Below are positions 45,929 through 55,758 of a stretch of DNA of 64,000 bases, in pieces. The DNA is taken from contig JAFLBH010000001.1 of the NCBI GenBank assembly GCA_017303905.1, positions 907,809 to 971,808 on the forward strand, written 5' to 3'. The position numbers were made by a program, and so were the translations under genes. The notes under the pieces are model-generated. The model was given only the letters and a program-made list of their open reading frames with translations, ran no database searches and had not been told where the DNA came from. This DNA is from Bacteroidota bacterium. GTDB taxonomy: Bacteria; Bacteroidota; Bacteroidia; B-17B0; Aurantibacillaceae. The stretch's first letter is position 1, and the number at the start of each line of letters is the position of its first letter.

Positions 45929-48784
45929 CTATTTAATCAGTGTGACATGTCCGGTATGAACCGCGCCTTTGCCTTTACTGCTAAATTCTATTCGCCAGAT
46001 ATACACTTCTTGTTTAGTTGGAGCGTTATTATTAATCTTACTCTTTACAACTCCATCCCAACCTTTGTTTGGATCCTTTGTTGAAAATACTTCTTTACCC
46101 CAACGATCAAAAATAATCATGTGGTAGTTGCTTACATTGGTGATGATTGGTTTAAACTCATCATTTTGTCCATCGCCATTTGGAGTAAACGCATTTGGAA
46201 CATAGAACATAAAGTCTTCATACACATAAATCGCTTTTGATACAGTGTCCTTACAGCCATTCGTATTCGTTACTACTAAATGTACTGCGTATACACCGGT
46301 ATCCTGAAAAGTTACTGAAGGATTTTGCTGTGCAAATGTTCCATAATTACCCGGATTAATTGCCCAGAACCAAGTATTGATATCGCCACCGAAAGATATG
46401 TCGGTGAAGTTTACCAATGGATTCAAAATATTGATTGGGTTCGGACTGTATTTATAATCAGCAACCGGCTTAGGGAATACCTGTACGTTAGTTGCCATTG
46501 TGTTTCTACAACCGTTATTATCTACAACCGTTACAGCAGGTGAGTATGGTCCGCTTTGGTAGAAACAAACATCATCGATATTACTGTTAGATGAAGTGGT
46601 GCCGTTTCCTAAAGTCCATTCGTATTTAGTAATGTTAGAAGATGAAGTTGCAGTAAATCCTACATTACATAGAGGAGCACATCCGCTGGTGTTTTTTGCA
46701 GTGATATTTACATCAGGTAATGGATTAACAATTACATTCACACTAGCAGTGGCCGTACAACCTTTCTCGGAAGTAACAGTTAAAACATAAGTACCATTGT
46801 TGTTTAAAGTTGATTCAGGAATTTTCGGATTTTTCTGATTAGAAACAAATCCGTTTGGCCCTGACCAACTATAAGTATTCGCTAAATTTTCTGTTGTTGT
46901 AAATTTTAATTCATCACCAACGCAAACCGGTGAGCTTGCTGTTACACTGCAACTTGGTTTTTGATATACAACCACAGTTGTAGATGCTACACTTGTACAT
47001 CCTTCTGTGCTGGTAACGGTTACTGTGTATACGCCTGCATTATTTGAAGTTGCATTGTTTATGGTGATGTTAGCTTGAGTAGAAGTAAATCCACCAGGAC
47101 CACTCCATTGGTAGGTACCGCCGCCATTGGCTGATAAGTTAATTGTATTACCATTACATACCGGACCGCTATTAGTAATAGTAACAGTTGGAGTAGGATT
47201 AACTACTAATTGTGTAGTAGCTGTACTAATACATCCACCTGCACTAGTCGCAGTAACCGTATAAATTCCGCTTACACTTGCTGCTGCGTTGTTAAATGTA
47301 ACAGTACTTTGATTGGAAGAGAAACTTCCTGGACCACTCCAAGTATAAGTGTTCGATCCGCTAACTGTCATGCTAATGTTGTTTCCGCTACAAACAGGTC
47401 CAGTGTTGCTGATATTTAATGGAGCACCCGGATTAATTACCACATTGGTAGTTGCCGTGCCTACACAACCGTTAGCATCTGTTCCTGTTACAGTATAAAT
47501 TCCGGATTGATTGATAGCAGGTGAAGCAATGCTTGGATTTTGTAATGCAGAGTTAAACCCACCCGGACCGCTCCAGCTGTAATTAACCGCACCGTTTGAA
47601 GTTAAGTTAAGAGGTAATCCTGCACAAACAGGACCACTGTTACCAGCGGTAATTACCGGCATTGGATAAACTGTTACAACTTGTGTGGCTGTATTTGGTG
47701 CACATGCTGCAGGATTAGAAGCAGTAAGTGAAACTGTGTATGTACCCGGTGCCGCATAAGAATGATTTACGGAAGCTCCTGCCCCTAAATTTCCATCTCC
47801 AAAATTCCAATTGTAATTGGTGCCAGGTGATGTTACAGCATTAAAAGAAAAATTATTACCATTCAAACATTGATTCGGTGGAGCAGGAAAGGATGCCATA
47901 ACAGTTACATTGTTAATGTAAATAGTAGTTGTTAAAGGCCATACTGTATTCGTGTTAACGCATAAACTTTTCTTTGCGCAAGCACCGCCCGGTACACTAC
48001 ATGAATCGATTGCCCAAACTGAAAATGTTGTTGTAGTATTTACAATCGGAACGTTTAAAGTTGGTAAGCTTGTAATGGTTGGTGTAGAAGGGTTAGCAGG
48101 GTTAGAACGCCATTTATAAAATACAGTTGTTGTTGGCACACATGAAGGTGCTAAAGTTCCACCACAAGTAGTTAAGCAATTCAAATTATTAATATTTAAT
48201 ACAAACGGTGTTCCCACGCATGCCGGTGATCCAGGTGTAGTAGGAGGAGTGTGTGTTAAGTTTGGTGTACATGTTGGAGTTAATAATGTTCCTGGCACTA
48301 CAAACTGACTAACTGCTGTCCATGGTCCGAAAGAAGGCCCACCTCCTGCAATAACTTCACGTGCCCTGAAAAACATGGTAGAGCCCGGACAAAATTGATT
48401 GAACGGAATAAAAACACTATGATAAGGTTCAACAACACAATTATCCATCCAAGCCGGACCGGTATAAGCCGGAATATTAAGTAAGGATTGGTAATAAGGA
48501 TAACTTGTATAAGTTGTTCCGTTTGCCACATTCCAATTTATTAAAGTGGCAGTTAAACAAGTAGGCATGTTACCAACAAATGCCGGCGAACACGAAACTT
48601 CAACTTGCATCCAATAAGGTCCGCAACCACAAGTTGCAGCATTTGAACTACCGTTAACGGTTACGCCGGTGGCACCAACGTTAAAGCTGTAATTTACTAA
48701 AGGTAAGCCGTGACAGGCTACAGTTTTGTTTGAATAAAAACCTAAGAAAAGGATGCTGAGGATTAAAATACTAATGCGTTTCAT
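45929..48784 (-). CDS. PKD/Ig-like repeat surface protein with T9SS type B sorting domain
   Basis: A 951-residue protein. A signal peptide (about 1-23) is followed by a unique Pro/Thr/Cys-rich N-terminal region (about 24-300). Next come one PKD domain (NYNWNFGDGNLGAGASVNHSY), four or five Ig-like repeats of about 78 residues (GPVC.G..L.L...G..YSWSGPGGF.S...NP), two more PKD domains and the gliding-motility-associated C-terminal domain (YVPNAFTPNGDGQNDEF, IIFDRWGKEVF, GWDGVVKS). It should be exported and anchored by T9SS. Its Ig-like repeats resemble those of the 57661 protein, which suggests paralogy. Confidence 0.9.
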   Translation of the reverse strand: MKRISILILSILFLGFYSNKTVACHGLPLVNYSFNVGATGVTVNGSSNAATCGCGPYWMQVEVSCSPAFVGNMPTCLTATLINWNVANGTTYTSYPYYQSLLNIPAYTGPAWMDNCVVEPYHSVFIPFNQFCPGSTMFFRAREVIAGGGPSFGPWTAVSQFVVPGTLLTPTCTPNLTHTPPTTPGSPACVGTPFVLNINNLNCLTTCGGTLAPSCVPTTTVFYKWRSNPANPSTPTITSLPTLNVPIVNTTTTFSVWAIDSCSVPGGACAKKSLCVNTNTVWPLTTTIYINNVTVMASFPAPPNQCLNGNNFSFNAVTSPGTNYNWNFGDGNLGAGASVNHSYAAPGTYTVSLTASNPAACAPNTATQVVTVYPMPVITAGNSGPVCAGLPLNLTSNGAVNYSWSGPGGFNSALQNPSIASPAINQSGIYTVTGTDANGCVGTATTNVVINPGAPLNISNTGPVCSGNNISMTVSGSNTYTWSGPGSFSSNQSTVTFNNAAASVSGIYTVTATSAGGCISTATTQLVVNPTPTVTITNSGPVCNGNTINLSANGGGTYQWSGPGGFTSTQANITINNATSNNAGVYTVTVTSTEGCTSVASTTVVVYQKPSCSVTASSPVCVGDELKFTTTENLANTYSWSGPNGFVSNQKNPKIPESTLNNNGTYVLTVTSEKGCTATASVNVIVNPLPDVNITAKNTSGCAPLCNVGFTATSSSNITKYEWTLGNGTTSSNSNIDDVCFYQSGPYSPAVTVVDNNGCRNTMATNVQVFPKPVADYKYSPNPINILNPLVNFTDISFGGDINTWFWAINPGNYGTFAQQNPSVTFQDTGVYAVHLVVTNTNGCKDTVSKAIYVYEDFMFYVPNAFTPNGDGQNDEFKPIITNVSNYHMIIFDRWGKEVFSTKDPNKGWDGVVKSKINNNAPTKQEVYIWRIEFSSKGKGAVHTGHVTLIK

Positions 48785-48967
48785 AAATTTTGTTTATCTG
48801 ATATCTGACGCAATATTAAAAGTAATATTCGAGCCCAAATTTGTAAATGAGCAAGAATTCGATGGAAATGAGTGAACGTCTAACGGTCGGGAAACCCCTA
48901 AAAAGGGTTTAAATTGGGTAAAATGCGGTATCTGTTTAGTGAATGGAAATAAAATGTAAGTAAAATT

Positions 48968-49651
48968 TTATCGGCTGAGTAAAGTGTAGCCATTTCCGTG
49001 GAGGTTATTTATTTCAATGGATGGGTCGGATGACAGATGTTTGCGTAATTTAACTATATATACATCCATACTTCGGGCAGTAAAATAATTATCATCTTTC
49101 CAGATTTGTTTCAATGCTTTCTCGCGGGGTAAAACATCGTTCTGGTGCTGACAAAGTAATTGAAGTAACGCCGCTTCTTTTGGTGATAATTTGATGTCTG
49201 TATCCGTTCCGTTTTTAAGAATGCGCATTTTTACCTGAAAAGTGTACTTACCTATTTTATATTCGTTTTGAATGGCATTTTCCTTTTGTGCCTTATTTAA
49301 GATAACCTGGAGTTTATATAAAAGTACTTCAGAGTCGAATGGTTTTGTAATATAATCATAGGCTCCAAGTCGGTATCCTTTAATTATATCATCTCGCATA
49401 CCACGTGCAGTCAGAAAAATAAAAGGCGTATGTTTATTTATTAAACGCATTTCCCCCGCTACTGTAAATCCGTCTTTCTTAGGCATCATGATATCAACGA
49501 TGCATAAATCAAAATTGTTTTTCTTAAACTCTTCGACTCCTAACTCTCCATTTTCACAAAGCGTTACACTATATCCATTCATGCTTAAATAGTCCTTAAG
49601 CACCATGCCGAAATTTTTCTCGTCTTCTATTAATAATAGCTTATACCCCAT
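48968..49651 (-). CDS. OmpR-family response regulator
   Basis: A 227-residue two-domain regulator. The receiver (1-120) has the phosphorylated Asp53 (LCIVDIMMPKKDG) and Lys103 (DYITKPF). The C-terminal OmpR winged helix (about 130-227) has KLSPKEAALLQLLCQHQ and DVYIVKLRKHLSSDPSIEI. It is paired with the kinase gene upstream, whose end overlaps this start by 11 bases. RprY of Bacteroides is a plausible relative, but I cannot confirm orthology. Confidence 0.93.
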   Translation of the reverse strand: MGYKLLLIEDEKNFGMVLKDYLSMNGYSVTLCENGELGVEEFKKNNFDLCIVDIMMPKKDGFTVAGEMRLINKHTPFIFLTARGMRDDIIKGYRLGAYDYITKPFDSEVLLYKLQVILNKAQKENAIQNEYKIGKYTFQVKMRILKNGTDTDIKLSPKEAALLQLLCQHQNDVLPREKALKQIWKDDNYFTARSMDVYIVKLRKHLSSDPSIEINNLHGNGYTLLSR

Positions 49652-51212
49652 GTAAAGGAAAGTTAATTATAAATTCAGAACCTTTTCCAATATCGCTTTT
49701 TAATGTAATACTTCCGTTATGCGCTTCAATGACCGACTTTACATAACTTAAGCCAATGCCAAAACCTTTTACATCATGTAAATTGCCGCCTTGCACACGG
49801 AAGAATTTTTCAAATATCTTTTCATGTAAATGCGTCTCTATTCCGGGGCCATTATCGGTAATTGAAATGATTACTAAATTATCTCGCTTTTGAAGTTTAA
49901 TTTGCACGATACACTCGTTGGCTGAATATTTCAAAGCATTGTCAATAATGTTATTAAACAGATTTTGCATGTGAAATTCATCCGCATTAACTATAACATT
50001 CTCCTCACCCTCATATATTACTTTTGCTTTTTTCTCTTCAATTTGTAATTGATGCGTTTCAATACTTTTTTTAATCAAAAGGTTCAGATCAATCTTTAGT
50101 TTGTTTAGAGCCAGCTTTCCTGATTCTAATAGTGCAAGCTGAAGCACCTGTTCTACATGATTGTTTAGTTTTTTATTTTCTTCTTTTAATATACGCGTAT
50201 AGTTTTCGAATTTCTGCTCATCATTCTTTATGGCTTTATTGCTAATAGCATCCAACGCAAGTGACATGGTAGCAATGGGTGTTTTTAATTCATGCGTCAT
50301 GTTATTCACAAAATCATTCTTGATTTGATTCAATTTTTCCTGACTAAGCATTCGTCTGAATGTGTAAATCATCACATAGGCGATTAAAAGTGTAATAAAT
50401 AAAGAGAGTACCAATAAACCTGCCATTTGTTTAATAACAAAGCTTATGGTGGATGTAAATCCAACTTCCAAAACAATATTTTTACTTTCCGGCTCGTAGG
50501 GGTATAAAGGCAAACTCACAAAGCTCTTATTGTAAAAGTTTTGTTTTTCAGTGCTATGATTAGAGAAGAATAATTTTACTTTGCTTGTATCAGTAAGTCG
50601 CGATGAAATGTATATACTTGGTTGAAGATGAATGCCGCGTTTTAATAATTCCTCGCTAACAAATTGTTTTACTTGTTTGAAGTTAATCCGTTCTTGCACA
50701 GTGCGCGATTGATCACTGCTTCGTAAAGCCATTTTAAGAAAAAGTGTTTCGAGTTCTTTAGCCTTATTTTTAGTGTGATTGAAACTGATTGATTCGGAAT
50801 GGATGATGACTTTTTTTGTATCGCCCTTACCGGTTTTAATTATAGTAGTTGATTGTATACTATCCGATACAAATTTTATTTTTTTGTCGATTCCTGAATG
50901 ACCTTCCCATTTAAGTGTGTCAATTTTTATTTTGTTTTTAATGTTGGAAACAATCACCCGCATATCCGACTTCGTATCGGAGCCAATTATATTATCTGTT
51001 ACCAGAAGCGAATCAATATTTTGTAAAATTAATTTGGAGTCTTCCTCTTTTTGCAATCGTTTTATTGTTTGTAAAATAGCATCTCGTGTTTTGTCGGTTA
51101 ATTCTTGTGATTTGAATTGATACACATTAAAAAGCCAAATAGCCTGTAAAGCAATTAAACCAAACATGGCAATTGCTATTAAAATTGGTATATATCTTTT
51201 CGGTGCCGACAT
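49641..51212 (-). CDS. Sensor histidine kinase
   Basis: A 523-residue kinase. Membrane helix 1 (about 9-30), a large periplasmic sensor of about 230 residues with no family I recognise, membrane helix 2 (about 264-285), HisKA with His307 (NNMTHELKTPIATMSLALD), and an ATPase domain with NIIDNALKYS, DNGPGIE and GFGIGLSYVKSV. It is co-transcribed with the OmpR-type regulator. The T9SS cargo gene at 51354 is divergent and may be a target; that is inference. Confidence 0.93.
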   Translation of the reverse strand: MSAPKRYIPILIAIAMFGLIALQAIWLFNVYQFKSQELTDKTRDAILQTIKRLQKEEDSKLILQNIDSLLVTDNIIGSDTKSDMRVIVSNIKNKIKIDTLKWEGHSGIDKKIKFVSDSIQSTTIIKTGKGDTKKVIIHSESISFNHTKNKAKELETLFLKMALRSSDQSRTVQERINFKQVKQFVSEELLKRGIHLQPSIYISSRLTDTSKVKLFFSNHSTEKQNFYNKSFVSLPLYPYEPESKNIVLEVGFTSTISFVIKQMAGLLVLSLFITLLIAYVMIYTFRRMLSQEKLNQIKNDFVNNMTHELKTPIATMSLALDAISNKAIKNDEQKFENYTRILKEENKKLNNHVEQVLQLALLESGKLALNKLKIDLNLLIKKSIETHQLQIEEKKAKVIYEGEENVIVNADEFHMQNLFNNIIDNALKYSANECIVQIKLQKRDNLVIISITDNGPGIETHLHEKIFEKFFRVQGGNLHDVKGFGIGLSYVKSVIEAHNGSITLKSDIGKGSEFIINFPLHGV

Positions 51213-51315
51213 ACGATGGGTAAATTTAGGGAGGCTTTAACACATTCCAGCCAACTTTAACCTTTCTTTAACACTGTTTAACCGCGCCTTAACGGATCAG
51301 CCTTTATGGTAGCGG

Positions 51316-51323
51316 TAGTTTTG
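51316..51323 (+). promoter_or_regulatory. -7 element (TAGTTTTG) before the 51354 gene
   Basis: TAGTTTTG matches TAnnTTTG, 30 bases before the ATG at 51354. It lies downstream of the in-frame ATG at 51306, which therefore is unlikely to be the start. Confidence 0.55.
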
Positions 51324-51353
51324 CTTCATGATAATCAATTAAAAAATATAATT

Positions 51354-52109
51354 ATGAAAAAATCAGTGGTAACAGCATTATTGATGCTAACAGGTGTGGC
51401 ACTTAATGCGCAAACGGAAAAGAAGGAAGCAACAATTCGAATTAAAAGGGTTGAAAACATTAATGGGGTAGAAAAAGTGACTGACACTACTTTTACCACC
51501 AGTAATCCTGAAGAGTTTAAATGGAGCGATAAGGATGGAAACATCAAAATAAACGAAGTAAGCTCAGAAAACGGAAAGGTGATGAAAATTGTAACAATTG
51601 ATGAAGTAGGTCCTGAAACAAAGATGTTGACCGAAAGTGAAATTAACGCTGAGATTGAGAAGGCACTTAAGGAAGCAGGTGTTGATGCGAATGGAAAGGA
51701 AATGAAAAAAGTGATGGTAATTCATGATTCGGAATCAGGCAACGATAAGAAATCTGAAAAGCATTATACAAAGATCGTAATGGTAAAGCTCGATATAACT
51801 GATGCCAGTGATGAAGAGTTAAAGCGATTAGGAAGTAGTTCAGATAAAAAACTTGAAATGGAAGAAATGAAGTTGTATCCCAATCCAAACAACGGAAAGT
51901 TCAATCTAAACTTCACACTTAAGAACAAAGGCGATGCGGAAATTACAGTTTATGACATGCAAGGTAAACAAGTTTATAACGAGAGATTACCAAATTTTCA
52001 AGGGGAGTATAATAAACCAATCGACATAAGCAGTAATGCTAAGGGTATTTACTTTGTAAAGATTCTTCAAGGAAAGCATACGCAAGTGAAAAAGATTTCA
52101 CTAGACTAA
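51354..52109 (+). CDS. Secreted protein with T9SS type A sorting domain
   Basis: About 251 residues from ATG 51354. The signal peptide is MKKSVVTALLMLTGVALNAQ. A charged middle (about 20-165) contains KVMVIHDSESGNDKKSEKH. The type A C-terminal sorting domain covers the last 80 residues (LYPNPNNGKFNLNF, ITVYDMQGKQVYNE, GIYFVKILQGKHTQVKKISL). The protein should be exported by T9SS. The middle part is unrecognised. It is divergent from the two-component system at 48968-51212, with only 141 bases between coding regions, which suggests it is regulated by it. Confidence 0.85.
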   Translation: MKKSVVTALLMLTGVALNAQTEKKEATIRIKRVENINGVEKVTDTTFTTSNPEEFKWSDKDGNIKINEVSSENGKVMKIVTIDEVGPETKMLTESEINAEIEKALKEAGVDANGKEMKKVMVIHDSESGNDKKSEKHYTKIVMVKLDITDASDEELKRLGSSSDKKLEMEEMKLYPNPNNGKFNLNFTLKNKGDAEITVYDMQGKQVYNERLPNFQGEYNKPIDISSNAKGIYFVKILQGKHTQVKKISLD

Positions 52110-52131
52110 GTAGTGTGATAAATTAATTAAA

Positions 52132-52166
52132 CAAAAAGCCGAAGGTTATCCTCCGGCTTTTTTTAT
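52132..52166. terminator. Bidirectional terminator
   Basis: AAAAAGCCGAAGG, TTAT, CCTCCGGCTTTTTTT forms a near-perfect stem. It serves the T9SS cargo gene and, on the minus strand, overlaps the stop codon of the SUI1-like gene. Confidence 0.82.
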
Positions 52167-52487
52167 TTTATATCCTTCTTTAGTTAAGAGAGTAATTATT
52201 TTATCTCTGTTATCTCCTTGTATGAGAATTTCACCGTCTTTTGAATTCCCGCCAACACCACATTTTTGTTTTAAGAGTTTTGCCAGGTCATTTAAATCAT
52301 TTTCGGTGCCCACAAATCCTGATACACGGCTTAATAATTTTCCCCCACCCAATCTGTCGAGGTATACTTTTAAGTTTTGTTGCGCAGGTGGCAACGTTTC
52401 ATGCTGTTCATTACTCTCCGATTCGTAATTAAAATTCGGGTTGGTGGAGTAAACAACATTAACGCGGTTTTTATCTTTCTTGCTCAT
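52146..52487 (-). CDS. SUI1/eIF1-like translation initiation factor (YciH family)
   Basis: A 113-residue protein. The first 45 residues are polar and the SUI1 fold covers about 46-110 (LKVYLDRLGGGKLLSRVSGFVGTENDLNDLAKLLKQKCGVGGNSKDGEILIQGD, then IITLLTKEGYKIKKAGG). Bacterial relatives of eIF1 influence start-codon choice. The GGKLLSRVSGF and KCGVGGNSKDGEI phrases are diagnostic. Its start overlaps the upstream TPR gene stop by 4 bases. Confidence 0.92.
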   Translation of the reverse strand: MSKKDKNRVNVVYSTNPNFNYESESNEQHETLPPAQQNLKVYLDRLGGGKLLSRVSGFVGTENDLNDLAKLLKQKCGVGGNSKDGEILIQGDNRDKIITLLTKEGYKIKKAGG

Positions 52488-53575
52488 CGTTTGTTCTTAA
52501 AAAGAGAGTAGGATATGAAGGTAAGGATTAATACTAAAAGTATCGCCATCCATTTATTGGAAATATCTTTTAAAGAAGCTTTAACTTTAATAGGTTCCGA
52601 AAAATTCTCTTCAAAATCATATTGTAAGGTAGCCATTTGTTGCGCGGCTAATAAACTGTCGCGTTTGTGATAATAGTTTTCCAGTAATTCAAATCCTTCT
52701 TTGGCATTACCAGCGGCTTGATGATAAAAAGCAGAAATTTTATACACGTTAAGTTTCAAATCAAAGTAATCATAAAGATTAGCAATGCTGTCGGCAATTT
52801 GTAAATAGCGTTTGGCCTTGTCAAATTCCTTGGTTACAGTAAATATTCCTGCGAGATTTACGTAATTATCACCGGCCTCCATGTCATTTTCACACATCCT
52901 ACGAAGTTTAAGCGCGTCGGTATTTAATGCAATGGCTTTGAGGGTATCGTGTTTACCAAGGTAAGCTTCGCCCATGTTGCTCATATACCTTGCCTGGGCA
53001 TCATAGTCGTTTTTATTACACATGGTAAGTGCCATTTTGTAATTTTCAATGGCGGCATCGTATTCTTTTAAGGCATGTCGGATAACGCCCATATTGTTTA
53101 AACACTCTTGCGCTTTTTCAGTTAATCCAATTTTATAATAAGCATTCATGGCGCCGAGATAAGCCTTCTCTGCTCTATTCATCATTTTTATCTCCGAATA
53201 CACATTACCTAAATTCTGCTGGCTTTGAGCAATTCCAAGTAAATCGTTTATATCCGTTCTTAATTGCAAGGCATGGCGATGATAATTAACCGACGTTTTA
53301 TATTGGCCTTTTTTGTAATACAAGATTCCTAATAAATTATAACTTTTAGCTAAATGTTTTTGTGAGCCACATTCTAAGGCTTCCTTTTCGGAGTGTTTCG
53401 CATACAAATAGGCGAGTTGCGGATTGGTATTACGCAACGAAAATCCTTGTTTATAGAGTTGGTTAACTTTTTCGGTATCGTTTTCCAGCTTGAGTAAACT
53501 GAATAATAAGGTATCAGGGTCTTGCCCCAGTGCTGTTAATGAAATGGTAAGAAAAAGAAAAATTGACCTTAGCAT
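52484..53575 (-). CDS. TPR-repeat protein with C-terminal membrane helix
   Basis: A 363-residue protein: a signal peptide (about 1-17), six or seven TPR units (such as AKSYNLLGILYYKKGQYKTSV, AQSQQNLGNVYSEIKMMNRA and ARYMSNMGEAYLGKHDTLKA) and a membrane helix at the end (MAILLVLILTFISYSLF). This is the layout of the sensor half of many Bacteroidota TPR-histidine kinases or TPR-LuxR regulators, but no kinase or DNA-binding domain follows. It could be a stand-alone sensor or a scaffold. It overlaps the SUI1-like gene by 4 bases. Confidence 0.8.
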   Translation of the reverse strand: MLRSIFLFLTISLTALGQDPDTLLFSLLKLENDTEKVNQLYKQGFSLRNTNPQLAYLYAKHSEKEALECGSQKHLAKSYNLLGILYYKKGQYKTSVNYHRHALQLRTDINDLLGIAQSQQNLGNVYSEIKMMNRAEKAYLGAMNAYYKIGLTEKAQECLNNMGVIRHALKEYDAAIENYKMALTMCNKNDYDAQARYMSNMGEAYLGKHDTLKAIALNTDALKLRRMCENDMEAGDNYVNLAGIFTVTKEFDKAKRYLQIADSIANLYDYFDLKLNVYKISAFYHQAAGNAKEGFELLENYYHKRDSLLAAQQMATLQYDFEENFSEPIKVKASLKDISNKWMAILLVLILTFISYSLFKNKR

Positions 53576-53583
53576 ATCCTCAT

Positions 53584-53591
53584 CAAATTTA
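53584..53591 (-). promoter_or_regulatory. -7 element (TAAATTTG) for the TPR/SUI1 unit
   Basis: The minus strand reads TAAATTTG directly upstream of the ATG at 53575 (8 bases), so the leader would be minimal. Confidence 0.42.
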
Positions 53592-53598
53592 TAATTTT

Positions 53599-55341
53599 AT
53601 GGCAGATAATCCTCGCATGATAAAATATAAATTATATCTCAAAAATCCGGCCGCGCATTACATTTATGTGGATCTGGAAATAGATAACATTAATACTGAA
53701 TTTTTAGAGTTACAACTTCCGGCATGGCGACCCGGACGCTATGAGTTAGGAAATTTCGCTAAGAACATAAAACGAGTTGATGCGTTTGACGCCAATGGAA
53801 ATACTTTATCCTATTCAAAACTTAGTAAGGATAAATGGCAGATTAAAACGGATGGTGCAAACGCAATAAAGGTAACTTACTCGTATTTCGCTTTTGAAAT
53901 GACTGCAGGTGCTTGCTTTGCAGATGAAACACAAATCTATGTGAATCCTGTTCATCTGTGTATGTATATCCCGGATCGCATGAATGAAAAGCATGAAGTA
54001 ATTCTTGAGATTCCGGATGATTATAAAATTGCTTGTTCGATGCCGATAGAAGGAAAAACCTTAACGGCAACAAATTTTAATGAACTGGCCGATTCTCCAT
54101 TTATTGCTTCAGCAAATATTAAAAGTGATGTGTATGAAGTAAATGGAATTAAGTTCTATTTACATTTTAATGGTGAGTGTAAACCTGACTTTACAAAAAT
54201 TAAAACGCACTTCAGCGCGTTTACTAAAAAGCAAATCGAATTTTTTGGCGGCTTTCCGGTAAACGAATATCATTTTTTATTTCAAGTGTTACCGAATAAA
54301 TATTATCACGGTGTGGAGCATGAGAAAAGCACTATGATTGTTTTAGGTCCGGCTTACGATTTAAACAATGGCAAAACGTATGAGGATTTGTTAGGCGTCA
54401 GTTCGCATGAACTATTTCATACGTGGAATGTAAAAAATATTCGTCCCGCTGAAATGATGCCGTATGATTTTACAAAAGAAAATTATGCGCGAACCGGTTA
54501 CGTTTACGAAGGTTTTACTACGTATTATGGCGATATAATGTTGAGAGCATCCAATGTGTTTAATGACCAGCAATATTTTGAAACATTGGAAGAACGCTTA
54601 ATGAAGCACTTTCATAATTACGGACGATTTAATTTGTCGGTAGCGCAAAGTAGTTGGGAGACTTGGCTGGATGGTTATGCACCCGGCGCACCTTACCGTA
54701 AAACATCTATATATGATGAAGGGAATTTAGTAGCGTTTATATTAGATGTTTCCATTTTAAAGCATACTCAAAATAAAAACTCATTAAAAGATGTGTGCCG
54801 GAAGTTGTATAATGATTTTGGTAAAAAGGGAATAGGCTACACTGAAAAGGATGTGATTGATTTGTGTAATGAAGCAGCAGGGGTTTCGTTACAAGAAATA
54901 TTTGATAATTATGTTTACGGAACTTCAGATTTCGAGCCTGTTTTAAATGAATGTTTTAATTATGTGGGAATAGAAATGCAGAAATTACCAAGTGTATTAA
55001 CAAATGAAAATACTTTTGGTTTTAAAGTTATTGAGCAACCCGGAATCACTAAGGTATCTTTGGTGGCTCCGTATTCTCCCGCGTGGAAGGCAGGCGTATC
55101 AGTAAATGATGATATTGTTGCCGTGAATGGTTTTGTAGTAAAGAATGATTTGAATAATTGGTTGAATTATTTTAAGGGAAGCGACATTAACTTAACCGTA
55201 TCTTCACAAGGAAAATTGAAGGCTTTGCAATTGAATGCAGGTAATTCAAATTATTTTAATCAGCATAAAATTGTGATGTTAAGTAAACGTACTTTACAGC
55301 AAGAAATCAATTATAAACGATGGTTGTGTATTGAAAACTAA
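53599..55341 (+). CDS. M61 family metallopeptidase with PDZ domain
   Basis: About 580 residues from ATG 53599; an in-frame start at 53563 would overlap the divergent TPR gene. The M61 N-terminal domain is followed by the zinc motif HELFH at about 270-274 in SSHELFHTWNVKNIRP, and by YEGFTTYYGDIML, which carries the third ligand Glu. A PDZ domain fills about 455-545 (KVSLVAPYSPAWKAGVSVNDDIVAVNG). The family is named for glycyl aminopeptidase. No signal peptide is visible, so the enzyme is probably cytoplasmic. Confidence 0.92.
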   Translation: MADNPRMIKYKLYLKNPAAHYIYVDLEIDNINTEFLELQLPAWRPGRYELGNFAKNIKRVDAFDANGNTLSYSKLSKDKWQIKTDGANAIKVTYSYFAFEMTAGACFADETQIYVNPVHLCMYIPDRMNEKHEVILEIPDDYKIACSMPIEGKTLTATNFNELADSPFIASANIKSDVYEVNGIKFYLHFNGECKPDFTKIKTHFSAFTKKQIEFFGGFPVNEYHFLFQVLPNKYYHGVEHEKSTMIVLGPAYDLNNGKTYEDLLGVSSHELFHTWNVKNIRPAEMMPYDFTKENYARTGYVYEGFTTYYGDIMLRASNVFNDQQYFETLEERLMKHFHNYGRFNLSVAQSSWETWLDGYAPGAPYRKTSIYDEGNLVAFILDVSILKHTQNKNSLKDVCRKLYNDFGKKGIGYTEKDVIDLCNEAAGVSLQEIFDNYVYGTSDFEPVLNECFNYVGIEMQKLPSVLTNENTFGFKVIEQPGITKVSLVAPYSPAWKAGVSVNDDIVAVNGFVVKNDLNNWLNYFKGSDINLTVSSQGKLKALQLNAGNSNYFNQHKIVMLSKRTLQQEINYKRWLCIEN

Positions 55342-55401
55342 TTTTTGTTTTCTGGCAAAAATGATTTTATTTAGCTGTATAAACCTATAATATAAAATAA
55401 C

Positions 55402-55758
55402 ATGGCAGGATTTATTATTTTTATCATCTTATGGCTTGGCATCATTGCTTTTGCTATTATTTCACAATGGAAAGTGTTTGAAAAAGCGGGGCAGCCCGGC
55501 TGGGCATGCATCATTCCGATTTACAACATTCTTATTTTACTTAAAATCGCTAATAAACCTTGGTGGTGGATTTTCATGTTCTTAATTCCGATTGCAAATA
55601 TTGTGTTTGCGATAATGATGCTTCATCGTATTTCTTTATCCTTTGGTAAGGGAGCAGGATTTACAGTTGGTCTTTTATTTTTAAGCATTATTTTCTGGGC
55701 AATTCTTGCCTTTGACGATTCGGTGTACAAGAAAATTGAAGATGCGCCGGCAGTTTAG
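55402..55758 (+). CDS. DUF5684-like small membrane protein
   Basis: A 118-residue protein with three or four helices. The phrases FEKAGQPGWACIIPIYNILILLKIANKPWWWI and SFGKGAGFTVGLLFLSIIFWAILAF are characteristic of DUF5684, a small membrane family without a known function. It is the first of three small membrane-protein genes before the LuxR-type regulator. Confidence 0.85.
   Translation: MAGFIIFIILWLGIIAFAIISQWKVFEKAGQPGWACIIPIYNILILLKIANKPWWWIFMFLIPIANIVFAIMMLHRISLSFGKGAGFTVGLLFLSIIFWAILAFDDSVYKKIEDAPAV

Noticed and set aside
45643..46084. Overlapping plus-strand frames after the 2TM gene
   Set aside because: They run across the small lipoprotein, a terminator and the end of the 45929 gene, and have no start signals or motifs.
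51306..51353. Upstream in-frame ATG for the T9SS type A cargo gene
   Set aside because: It precedes a TAnnTTTG element, and the protein from 51354 begins with a clean signal peptide.
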